A stretch of 64,000 nt of DNA from Bifidobacterium lemurum (GTDB lineage: Bacteria; Actinomycetota; Actinomycetes; Actinomycetales; Bifidobacteriaceae). The stretch's first letter is position 1, and the number at the start of each line of letters is the position of its first letter. The notes beneath the pieces are model-generated. The model searched no databases and was not told where the DNA came from. It saw only the letters and a program-made list of their open reading frames with translations. Below are positions 53,698 to 60,919 of this stretch, piece after piece. The position numbers and the translations under genes are program-made. The DNA is taken from NCBI RefSeq assembly GCF_014898175.1, contig NZ_CP062948.1, forward strand, positions 2,108,001 to 2,172,000, in the 5' to 3' direction.

Positions 53698-53721
53698 CAT
53701 TTTGCTGACGTCAGCAAAATG
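53698..53721. promoter_or_regulatory. Perfect 24-bp palindrome upstream of dinD
   Basis: CATTTTGCTGAC (53698-53709) is followed directly by its exact reverse complement (53710-53721). It lies 21 bases before the dinD start. It is not a LexA-type box. It may be an operator, for example for the adjacent XRE protein, or a hairpin without a loop. Confidence 0.8.
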
Positions 53722-53776
53722 TTCAATCCCAATGTTTCCAATGGTTTTCGCGGACTGTTTTTGTGATGAGGACGAT

Positions 53777-54115
53777 TCATTCGTCGCATGCTGTTCTAGT
53801 GATAATCATGCGGGTATTGTCTTCCACCAATGAGAATTTTGCGGCCGGCTGGTATCGATCCGGATTTGTCTCTTTGGTGCGTTCGGCGATTGATTCTCCG
53901 TCTTTGACGAGGTCTGCTGTGCTCTCGCCGAGGGTTTCGCAGAATGCTTCGAAAGTTTCAAGGTCTATGGTGCGTTCCGCTCTGAGGATCTTCGAGAGCT
54001 GTGATTGACTGATGCCGATCGCCTCCGCCATTTCAGACTGCGTGATGTCGTGAAAAGCCATGCGGCTTCTCATGATCTGCGCCATTGCTTTACAAAACGA
54101 AGAAAGAGTTTTCAT
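53777..54115 (-). CDS. XRE-type helix-turn-helix regulator
   Basis: This 112-residue protein has a Cro/CI-like HTH (MRSRMAFHDITQSEMAEAIGISQSQLSKILRAERTIDLETFEAFCETLG, about residues 17-66) and a short tail. It precedes dinD on the same strand. A consensus promoter on this strand (TTGACT, complement of 54146-54151; 17 bases; GATAAT, complement of 54123-54128) places the transcription start at the ATG 54115, so it may be leaderless. A small dyad AATAGT ... ACTATT lies at the -35. GC content is low. Confidence 0.85.
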   Translation of the reverse strand: MKTLSSFCKAMAQIMRSRMAFHDITQSEMAEAIGISQSQLSKILRAERTIDLETFEAFCETLGESTADLVKDGESIAERTKETNPDRYQPAAKFSLVEDNTRMIITRTACDE

Positions 54116-54122
54116 GGGCTCA

Positions 54123-54162
54123 ATTATCCTACTTACAAATTGAATAGTCAAATAGAACTATT
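54123..54162 (-). promoter_or_regulatory. Promoter and dyad of the XRE gene
   Basis: On the minus strand, TTGACT (complement 54146-54151) and GATAAT (complement 54123-54128) are spaced by 17 bases. The dyad AATAGT (54143-54148) and ACTATT (54157-54162) overlaps the -35 and could be the autoregulatory site. This AT-rich stretch differs sharply from the surrounding GC-rich sequence. Confidence 0.65.
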
Positions 54163-54379
54163 ACAAATTCATATAAACTAATCAGGATTGTGTAAACCAC
54201 CGTGGGAAACATGCAAGCCCCACCTGGAGCATATGAAGCAATGGCATCGCCTGTTTGGCGGTGCCATTCGCATATCGGCGAATCGGGCGGATACCGCCGC
54301 GCCATCCGGCGGAAACATGGTCGTTGCAAACCGCCGCTAATGTTCCACGCAGTTGCATGACCTCGATGAATGGAGCATT

Positions 54380-54946
54380 ATGCCCTCGAACTGGATGGAT
54401 ACGGAGAAGCCCGCACAAGGCGCGATGCCGACGATGCTGGCCCAGGCGGCGATCGTCGCCGCCACGTTGTGCGTGGGCGAGATCGCCTGCTCGCCGCTGT
54501 ACTTCAATCTGCTGGCGCAATCCGTGGCTCTGGTGCCTTGGGCGCTGATGGCCTGCCTCATCGCGGTCGCGTTCTCCTACATCATCGGATTCGCGCTGCT
54601 GTGGTGCGCGGAATCCTTCACCAACCGCATGCGAGCCAACCTCCAGCCCTTCGCCTACGCGGCGGTCGGACTGATCGGCTATGGCGTGTGGGGACTGTTC
54701 GTCATCACCTCGTCGCTCAACTCCGTGCTCGAACCCCTCGCGCAGCCCCTGCTGAGCAACGGGCAAATCGTCGCGGTCACGGTGAACAGCGGCGCCCTTG
54801 GCGCGGTGGCGTTCTTCCTGGCGCGCATGTTGGGGGAGAAGCTCGCCGTCCGACGCAAGCCGGCCATCGCCCTGATCGTGGCCGAAGCGGCGCTGGCCGT
54901 GGCCGGACTGGCTGTTATGGTGATCATGTTCAGGCAGCTGTACTGA
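54380..54946 (+). CDS. Small integral membrane protein, probable sdaA operon partner
   Basis: This 188-residue protein has about five hydrophobic helices (TMLAQAAIVAATLCVGEIACSPLYFNLLAQ, then VPWALMACLIAVAFSYIIGFALLW, and later helices) and no recognised family. It lies 35 bases before the L-serine dehydratase gene on the same strand, so a link to serine handling is possible but unproven. The ATG at 54380 follows GGAG closely; 54353 and 54395 are alternatives. Confidence 0.6.
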   Translation: MPSNWMDTEKPAQGAMPTMLAQAAIVAATLCVGEIACSPLYFNLLAQSVALVPWALMACLIAVAFSYIIGFALLWCAESFTNRMRANLQPFAYAAVGLIGYGVWGLFVITSSLNSVLEPLAQPLLSNGQIVAVTVNSGALGAVAFFLARMLGEKLAVRRKPAIALIVAEAALAVAGLAVMVIMFRQLY

Positions 54947-54981
54947 TTCCGTACGCTGCATGGCGTGAAAGCGAGGAAGCC

Positions 54982-56439
54982 GTGTTCAGTGTGCTCGATA
55001 TGTTCACCATCGGAGTGGGCCCCAGTTCCTCGCATACCGTAGGGCCGATGCGCGCGGCCCGCGGGTTCGCCGACGCCCTTGAGACGGCCGGACTGTTGGA
55101 GCGTGTGGAGCGCGTGCGGGTCACGTTGTACGGCTCGCTGTCGCTGACCGGTATCGGGCACGGCACCGACCGCGCCGTCATGGCCGGACTGGAAGGCAAC
55201 CTTCCCGACGTCGTCGACACGGAATACATGTTGCGCATCCGCGAAACCGCGGCCCTCGACCATACATTGAACCTCGCGGGCCGTCGTCGCGTCCCCTTCG
55301 ACTACGACGCGGATATGGTGTTCGAACAGTGGAAACGCCTGGCCACCCATCCCAACGGCATGCGTTTCGTGGCCTATGACGCTGCGATGACGCCGTTGTC
55401 CGAGCAGGTGTGGTATTCCATCGGCGGCGGATTCGTGCGCCTCGGGCATGCGGACGATCCGCTGATCGGCATCCACGACCGATCCGCGCGCGATGCCGTG
55501 CCGGCGGACGACGCGAATGCCCCCGAAAGCGATATGGACGGCGTGCCCTATCCCTTCTCGTCCTGCGACGAGCTGGTGGCGCTCTGCCGCACGCGTCGGA
55601 TGAGCATCGCCGAGCTCGTGTGGGCCAACGAAACCGCGCAGCGCTCCGAACATGAGGTGCGCGAACGCATCGAACGCATCTGGCAGGTGATGCGCGACTG
55701 CGTGCACCACGGCTGCGTCTCAGACAAACTCCTGCTGCCGGGCGGACTCGACGTGCCCCGCCGCGCGCCGAAGATGTACGAGCGCCTGTCCTCGAACGCC
55801 GACGTGCTCGCGCGCAACCGCCGCCGCGTCGACGCCGTGCTGGAATCCTCCGACGCGGCATGGGTGAACCTGTTCGCCCTCGCCGTCTCCGAAGAGAACG
55901 CCGGAGGCGGGCGCGTGGTCACCGCCCCGACCAACGGCGCGGCCGGCATCATCCCCGCGGTGCTGCACTACTACTGGCATTTCGTCGACAGCGCCGACGA
56001 ACAGGGCGTGGCCGACTTCCTGCTCACCGCCGGCGCGATCGGATATCTGTTCAAACGCAACGCCTCCATCTCCGGCGCCGAGGTCGGATGCCAAGGCGAG
56101 GTGGGCGTCGCCTGTTCGATGGCGGCCGCCGGTCTGGCCGCGGTGATGGGCGGAGACCCCGCCCAAGTGGAGAACGCGGCCGAAATCGGCATCGAACACA
56201 ATCTGGGGCTCACCTGCGATCCGGTGGGCGGACTGGTGCAGATCCCCTGCATCGAACGCAACGCGATGGCCTCGAACACGGCGATCAACGCCGTACGCAT
56301 GGCCATGCTCGGCGACGGCAGCCACATCGTCACCCTCGACCAGGCGATCCGCACCATGAAGCAGACCGGCGAGGACATGATGGCGAAATACAAGGAGACC
56401 TCCAAAGGAGGGCTCGCCGTCAACGTCGTCGAATGCTAG
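54982..56439 (+). CDS. sdaA: L-serine dehydratase (iron-sulphur, single-chain)
   Basis: This 485-residue enzyme deaminates serine to pyruvate and ammonia using a 4Fe-4S cluster. It has the SdaA N-terminal domain with MFTIGVGPSSSHTVGPMRAARGF and the catalytic domain with TAPTNGAAGIIPAVLHYY, GAEVGCQGEVGVACSMAAAGLAAVMGG and GIEHNLGLTCDPVGGLVQIPCIERNAMAS, which supply the cluster cysteines. The GTG at 54982 follows GAGGAAG and starts VFSVLDMF, the family N-terminus. The longer upstream frame overlaps the membrane gene and is not credible. Confidence 0.95.
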   Translation: MFSVLDMFTIGVGPSSSHTVGPMRAARGFADALETAGLLERVERVRVTLYGSLSLTGIGHGTDRAVMAGLEGNLPDVVDTEYMLRIRETAALDHTLNLAGRRRVPFDYDADMVFEQWKRLATHPNGMRFVAYDAAMTPLSEQVWYSIGGGFVRLGHADDPLIGIHDRSARDAVPADDANAPESDMDGVPYPFSSCDELVALCRTRRMSIAELVWANETAQRSEHEVRERIERIWQVMRDCVHHGCVSDKLLLPGGLDVPRRAPKMYERLSSNADVLARNRRRVDAVLESSDAAWVNLFALAVSEENAGGGRVVTAPTNGAAGIIPAVLHYYWHFVDSADEQGVADFLLTAGAIGYLFKRNASISGAEVGCQGEVGVACSMAAAGLAAVMGGDPAQVENAAEIGIEHNLGLTCDPVGGLVQIPCIERNAMASNTAINAVRMAMLGDGSHIVTLDQAIRTMKQTGEDMMAKYKETSKGGLAVNVVEC

Positions 56440-56633
56440 TCCTATGCTCCGCTCGCCCTTGACGGGGCGAAGCCGTGGCGCCGGAATCTCCCGCGTCTTT
56501 CATTCCGAGCGAAGACGGAGGTTCCCTTCCGAAGCGCCGATGGTCCTTTCCGACCATCCCATCGGCCGAACCGTTGGCCACGACGGCATGTGGTGCTAAT
56601 CTGGTTGGCATTGTGTTTCAAGGAGGTATAGAT

Positions 56634-57044
56634 ATGGCAGATACGACCATGCCCGTGGTGAACGCCGAATTCGGCACCGCCCCGGTGATTGAGTTTCCGA
56701 CCGCCGAAGCCCCCAAGGGCCTCAAGGTCGTGGAGTTGGAGGAGGGCGACGGCCCGATGGTGCGCCGCGGCGACACCGTGACCGTGAACTACCACGGCGT
56801 GGTGTGGGGCAAAACCGACCCCTTCGACTCCAGCTTCGACCGCCACCAGCCGGCCAGCTTCGGCATCGGCGTGGGACAGGTCATCAAGGGCTGGGACCAG
56901 ACCGTGCCCGGCCACAACGTCGGTTCCCGTTTGGTGGTGTCGATTCCGCCGGAATACGGCTACGGCTCGCGTGGCGTGCCGCAGGCCGGCATCGGCGGCG
57001 GCGATACGCTGGTGTTCGTCATCGACATCATCTCCACCCGCTGA
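56634..57044 (+). CDS. FKBP-type peptidyl-prolyl isomerase
   Basis: This 136-residue cytosolic isomerase has the FKBP domain from about residue 40: RRGDTVTVNYHGVVWG, FDSSFDRHQPASFGIGVGQVIKGWDQTVPGHNVGSRLVVSIPPEYGYGSRG and GGGDTLVFVIDI. A short N-terminal extension precedes it and no signal peptide is seen. It helps fold proteins by proline isomerisation. The ATG at 56634 has AAGGAGG upstream. It is followed 24 bases later by greA, so the two are likely co-transcribed. Confidence 0.94.
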   Translation: MADTTMPVVNAEFGTAPVIEFPTAEAPKGLKVVELEEGDGPMVRRGDTVTVNYHGVVWGKTDPFDSSFDRHQPASFGIGVGQVIKGWDQTVPGHNVGSRLVVSIPPEYGYGSRGVPQAGIGGGDTLVFVIDIISTR

Positions 57045-57068
57045 ATCCAAGCTTAAGGAGGTTCCCAT

Positions 57069-57548
57069 ATGGCCGAGGATAAGGTCTACCTGCTCACGCA
57101 GGACGCATACGACAAGATGAAGGAAGAACTCGCCTGGCGTGAGGGCGAATACCGCGACGAGATCACCGAGCGTATCGCCGCGGCCCGCGCCGAGGGCGAT
57201 CTGTCCGAGAACGGCGGCTACCATGCCGCCCGCGAGGAGCAGAGCAAGAACGAAGGCCGCATCATCGAGCTGACCGTCAAGCTGCGCGACTCGAAGATCC
57301 TGGTGGCGCCGCCGGCCGGCACCGTGGGCAACGGCTCCGTGGTGACGATCGACCTCGCCGGCCGTGAGATGACCTACGTGCTGGGTTCTCGCGACCTGAC
57401 CGTGGCCACCGACTACGACGTGATCAGCCCCGAATCCCCGATCGGCAAGGCCATCGACGGCGCGAAGGTCGGCGACACGGTGAGCTACCAGGCCCCCAAC
57501 GGCCGTGAGATCTCCGTGACCGTCAAGGACGCCAAGCCCCTGCAGTAG
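57069..57548 (+). CDS. greA: Transcription elongation factor GreA
   Basis: This 159-residue factor rescues backtracked RNA polymerase by stimulating transcript cleavage. The N-terminal coiled coil carries the acidic tip EGDLSENGGYHAAREEQSKNEGRI near 42-65, followed by the C-terminal FKBP-like domain (SPIGKAIDGAKVGDTVSYQAPNGREISV). The ATG at 57069 has AAGGAGG upstream. It follows the FKBP gene and ends before a strong terminator. Confidence 0.95.
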   Translation: MAEDKVYLLTQDAYDKMKEELAWREGEYRDEITERIAAARAEGDLSENGGYHAAREEQSKNEGRIIELTVKLRDSKILVAPPAGTVGNGSVVTIDLAGREMTYVLGSRDLTVATDYDVISPESPIGKAIDGAKVGDTVSYQAPNGREISVTVKDAKPLQ

Positions 57549-57609
57549 ATACCATGCGGCTGGCCGTGCGACGGACTTGGCCTGATGAGCCCGATGCCGC
57601 ACGACGAAT

Positions 57610-57652
57610 AAGGCGGGTGCCCATTCTTTGCGAAAAGGTGGGCACCCGCCTT
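57610..57652 (+). terminator. Hairpin terminator after greA
   Basis: AAGGCGGGTGCCCA (57610-57623) pairs perfectly with TGGGCACCCGCCTT (57639-57652) around a 15-base loop, 61 bases past the greA stop. Confidence 0.8.
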
Positions 57653-57687
57653 CGTCATATTCGTCGCCGTGGCAGGTCTCCGGGCGG

Positions 57688-57800
57688 AACGTCGTAAATT
57701 TCGCAGTTCGACGGACCATATGCGAAATCCACGACGTTTCACCGGTTTCAAACGTCGTAAATTTCGCACAAAGTCCGTCGAACTGCGAAGTCTACGACGT
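57688..57800. repeat. Nested inverted-repeat element of four 18-bp motifs
   Basis: AACGTCGTAAATTTCGCA occurs at 57688-57705 and 57751-57768. Inverted relatives are at 57721-57739 (TGCGAAATCCACGACGTTT) and 57784-57800 (TGCGAAGTCTACGACGT). GTTCGACGGAC (57706-57716) is exactly complementary to GTCCGTCGAAC (57773-57783). The outer arms pair over about 28 bp and the inner arms over 19 bp with two mismatches, giving one long hairpin with a 10-base loop. It lies between greA and the convergent hemolysin-III gene. No ORF is supported within. Confidence 0.9.
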
Positions 57801-57860
57801 CGGCGGACGTCGGGCATCCGGCCCATTGGATACGGGGCGTTGGAACGGCGTTGCAGGGAA

Positions 57861-58748
57861 TCAGGTCCACAACGCCACGATGACCATGTAGATGGCGACC
57901 ATGTGGCAGGCGTAGCCGGCGACGGTTCCGCAGTGGAAGATCTCATGGAATCCGAAGACGCGCGGCCACGGGTCCGGCTTGCGCAGCGCGTAGACGATCG
58001 CGCCGGCGATGTAGCAGGCGCCGCCGGAGGCGAGCAGGACCACCACGGCGGGGCCGGCGGCGGGGGAGACCCAGAACAGGCCCATGAATCCGACGCCGTA
58101 CACGCCGAAGATGATGTACACCACGGTGTAGAGCCAACGGGGCGCGTTGATCCAGATCACGTGGATGACGATGGCGATCGCGGTGCACACCCACATCGAG
58201 ATGATGATGAAGTTGCGCCAGAACGGTTCGAGCGCGAACGAGACCGGCGTGTACGTGCCGGCGATCAGCAGGAAGATGTTCACATGGTCGATCCTTCGCA
58301 GCACGTCGGTGACCTTGGGACTCCAGTCGCCCAGATGGTAGGCGGCGGAGTTGGCGAACAGCACCAGCGAGCTGGTCATGAACACCGCGCACGCCCATTT
58401 GAGTCCGGCGCCCTGCGCCAGACAGATGAGCACGATGCCCGCGGCCAGGGCCAATGGGGCCGCGACGGCGTGGATCCAGCCGCGCATGGCCGGTTTGGGT
58501 CGCCCATGCACGTCGAGTCGGATCTTGCGGGGCGGGTCGATGCCTTCGATTCCCTCGATGCGCGCGGCGCGGGCCTCGCCCTTGGCCAAAGCCAGTTTGG
58601 CGCGCTCCTCGGCCTTGGAGCGGATCGCCTCGGCCTTGTACGACGCCTTGGCCCGCACGGCGTCGGCTTTGGCCCGCACGGCGCTCTCGCGCGTGTCGAA
58701 CACCGCCTGCTGTTTGGCCGCTATCTCGCTTTCGTCGCGCTGTGTCAT
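57861..58748 (-). CDS. Hemolysin III / PAQR family membrane protein with coiled N-terminal extension
   Basis: This 295-residue protein has seven C-terminal membrane helices of the hemolysin-III (YqfA/PAQR) type. The family His/Asp pattern appears in SLVLFANSAAYHLGDW, VLRRIDHVNIFLLIAGTYTPVS and the last-helix HEIFHCGTVAGYACHMVAI. Before them lies a cytoplasmic stretch of about 75 residues rich in Ala, Lys, Glu and Arg with heptad character. PAQR proteins bind a metal and may act as hydrolases; a hemolytic role is not implied. The ATG at 58748 follows AAGGCGG. Confidence 0.88.
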   Translation of the reverse strand: MTQRDESEIAAKQQAVFDTRESAVRAKADAVRAKASYKAEAIRSKAEERAKLALAKGEARAARIEGIEGIDPPRKIRLDVHGRPKPAMRGWIHAVAAPLALAAGIVLICLAQGAGLKWACAVFMTSSLVLFANSAAYHLGDWSPKVTDVLRRIDHVNIFLLIAGTYTPVSFALEPFWRNFIIISMWVCTAIAIVIHVIWINAPRWLYTVVYIIFGVYGVGFMGLFWVSPAAGPAVVVLLASGGACYIAGAIVYALRKPDPWPRVFGFHEIFHCGTVAGYACHMVAIYMVIVALWT

Positions 58749-58781
58749 ATCGCCGCCTTCATGATTGACGTCAAAAAACCT

Positions 58782-58810
58782 TACGTTGCCGTAACCTACG
58801 CTACCGTAAC
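58782..58810. repeat. Tandem direct repeat in the divergent promoter region of the PAQR and pdtaS genes
   Basis: TACGTTGCCGTAAC (58782-58795) and TACGCTACCGTAAC (58797-58810) match at 12 of 14 positions with a centre spacing of 15 bases. They lie 34-62 bases upstream of the PAQR start. A tandem binding site for a regulator is likely; the regulator is unknown. Confidence 0.6.
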
Positions 58811-58938
58811 ATATTCGTCTTCCATATGCTACCCCCGCATGCGAATATCCGCCGCACGTCACGCACGCGTATGACCATACGTTGGGACGCAGCGCGAAAA
58901 ACCGCGTATGCGCGCACGGTCGTGCGTATGATGGTCGC

Positions 58939-60429
58939 ATGGCAGATTTCACACATATCCTGGCGACCCGACCTGATTTCGAAGACGAGGACCGCGAGTG
59001 GCTCCACCAGCTCGTGGCCGACTGGCAGGTGATCGCCGATCTGAGTTTCGCCGATCTGCTGCTGCTTGTGCAGGACGGCGACGGCAGGTACGTGGTGGCC
59101 GAACAGTGTCGCCCATCCACGGTGATGACGCTGCGCACGGAGGACGTCGTGGGCAACATCATGCCCGACGATATGACCGGCGAGCTGGACGTGGCCATGC
59201 GCTCCAGCGTGGTGTTCCGCTCCACCGTGCTGCGCACCGTCGGCAAATCCACGGTGTGCAACGTGTACGCGCCGGTGCGCCACAACGGCAAGACGCTGGG
59301 TTTGGTGGTGCGCGAGACGAATATGGCCACGCGTGAGTCGAACGGCCGCTATGAGTCGGAGAGCATCATCGCCGGCAAGCACCTGTACGAGATGATCCCC
59401 CGCGGCCAGTTCCCCTTCTCCGACGCGGTGATGAGCCAGCGCCACAACGCGCGCGTGGCGGACGGCTTCATCATCCTCTCCGTGGACGGCATCGTGCGCT
59501 ACGCCGCGCCGAACGCCATCAGCTGCTTCCGCCGACTGGGCCTGCTCACCACCATGCCGGGCCATTATCTGAGCGAGCTCGGCGCGCAGCTGCTCCATGA
59601 GAACGATCCCGTCCCCGAATCCCTGCCGCTGCTGCTTTCGGGCAAAGCCGCGGTCGATGCCGAACTCAACGCCAACCGCTCCACCGTCTCGATGCGTTCG
59701 TTGCCTTTGTATGACGAGAACGGACGCACCGGCGGCATCGTGCTGTGCCGCGACGTGACCGAGCTGCGCCGCCGCGAACAGGAGCTGCAGACCAAGGACG
59801 CGACGATCTCCGAGATCCACCACCGCGTCAAGAACAATCTCCAGTCCGTCTCCGCCCTGCTGCGGCTGCAGGCGCGCAAAACCAAAAGCGACGAGGTCAA
59901 GAAGGAGCTGCAGGAGGCGCAGCGGCGCGTGCAGACCATCGCGATGGTGCATGAGGGGCTGAGCCAGACCGCCGACGAGGTGGTCGACTTCGACAAGGTG
60001 ATCTCCAACCTGCTCAATATGTCGGTCGGGCTGGCCACGATGCGCGACCAGCACATCAGCGTGAACTTCATGGGCAAGTTCGGCATGATGCCCGCCCAGG
60101 ACGCCACCCCGCTGTCGCTGGTGCTCACCGAGCTCATCACCAACTCCATGGAGCACGGCTTCGCCGGGCGCAAGGAGGGCACCATCACGGTGTCGGTCGG
60201 CCGCTCGGGCAGCAACCTCAATGTGGTGGTCGAAGACGACGGCGCCGGCCTCGAATCCGAAGAGCACGACGGCATGGCACGGTCCTCCGGATCCGGTCTG
60301 GGCACGCAGATCATCAACACCTTCGTGACCAACGACTTCGGCGGCACCGTGCATTGGGAGCCCCGACGCGAGGGCGGCACGCGCGTGGTGCTCGATATGA
60401 AGCTGCGTGCGGCGAAACCCCACGCGTGA
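58939..60429 (+). CDS. pdtaS: PdtaS-type sensor histidine kinase
   Basis: This 496-residue soluble kinase has an N-terminal GAF-like sensor domain (about 1-150, with ADLLLLVQDGDGRYVVAEQCRPSTVMTL), a PAS-like region (ADGFIILSVDGIVRYAAPNA near 180), and a HisKA_2/HATPase catalytic region. The phospho-acceptor motif IHHRVKNNLQSVSALLRLQ places His at 295; LTELITNSMEHGF and EDDGAGL are the N and G1 boxes. In mycobacteria PdtaS works with PdtaR, an RNA-binding antiterminator; no pdtaR is in this window. It is convergent with whiB, matching the mycobacterial whiB1-pdtaS order. Confidence 0.93.
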   Translation: MADFTHILATRPDFEDEDREWLHQLVADWQVIADLSFADLLLLVQDGDGRYVVAEQCRPSTVMTLRTEDVVGNIMPDDMTGELDVAMRSSVVFRSTVLRTVGKSTVCNVYAPVRHNGKTLGLVVRETNMATRESNGRYESESIIAGKHLYEMIPRGQFPFSDAVMSQRHNARVADGFIILSVDGIVRYAAPNAISCFRRLGLLTTMPGHYLSELGAQLLHENDPVPESLPLLLSGKAAVDAELNANRSTVSMRSLPLYDENGRTGGIVLCRDVTELRRREQELQTKDATISEIHHRVKNNLQSVSALLRLQARKTKSDEVKKELQEAQRRVQTIAMVHEGLSQTADEVVDFDKVISNLLNMSVGLATMRDQHISVNFMGKFGMMPAQDATPLSLVLTELITNSMEHGFAGRKEGTITVSVGRSGSNLNVVVEDDGAGLESEEHDGMARSSGSGLGTQIINTFVTNDFGGTVHWEPRREGGTRVVLDMKLRAAKPHA

Positions 60430-60457
60430 CGCGCCTCCGCGCCCAACGGCATGGAAT

Positions 60458-60502
60458 AGCGTGAGCCCCTTCCGCCCATGGATGGCGGAAGGGGCTCACG
60501 CT
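60458..60502. terminator. Bidirectional hairpin terminator between pdtaS and whiB
   Basis: A perfect 19-bp stem (60458-60476 with 60484-60502) begins AGCGTGAGCCCC and encloses a 7-base loop. It lies between convergent genes. Confidence 0.88.
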
Positions 60503-60532
60503 GTAAACGTTTCGGTTCTGAAAGTCCTGCGG

Positions 60533-60811
60533 TCAGATCTGCATCTGCATGGCCTGGGATCGGCGGGCGCGCATGGCGCGACGCTTCAACGCGCGGCGTT
60601 CGTCCTCGCTCAGACCGCCCCACACACCGTAATCCTGATTGGTGTCCAGCGCGCACTTCAGGCAGGCGTCGATCACCTTGCAGGTGCGGCATACGGCCTT
60701 GGCCTCTTCGATCTGCTGGTAGGCGGCACCCGTGTTGCCCACGGGGAAGAACAGCTCCGGATCCTTATCGCGGCATGCGGCCTTCGCTCGCCAATCAAAT
60801 GCACTGCTCAT
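60533..60811 (-). CDS. whiB: WhiB-family iron-sulphur transcription factor
   Basis: This 92-residue regulator is of the WhiB family, found only in actinobacteria and their phages. The four cluster ligands are Cys13, 41, 44 and 50 (C-X27-C-X2-C-X5-C), followed by the GVWGG turn at 62-66 and a basic DNA-binding tail ERRALKRRAMRARRSQ. An extra Cys lies at 53. The cluster senses oxygen or nitric oxide. The neighbouring pdtaS makes this the likely WhiB1 counterpart. The ATG at 60811 is followed by MSSAFDWRAKAAC, the usual start. Confidence 0.95.
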   Translation of the reverse strand: MSSAFDWRAKAACRDKDPELFFPVGNTGAAYQQIEEAKAVCRTCKVIDACLKCALDTNQDYGVWGGLSEDERRALKRRAMRARRSQAMQMQI

Positions 60812-60919
60812 ATCGTTCCTCTCGACGCTGTTCGCATACGCTCGTTTTGTCCTGTATTAGGTAATCATGAACCGGACGGTTTTTCAAGAGGTTTCGCGAG
60901 AAAAGAATCGATGTTTTTC

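Noticed and set aside
53698..53721. LexA box for dinD
   Set aside because: The palindrome lacks the CGAAC-N4-GTTCG pattern, unlike the site at 3074-3087.
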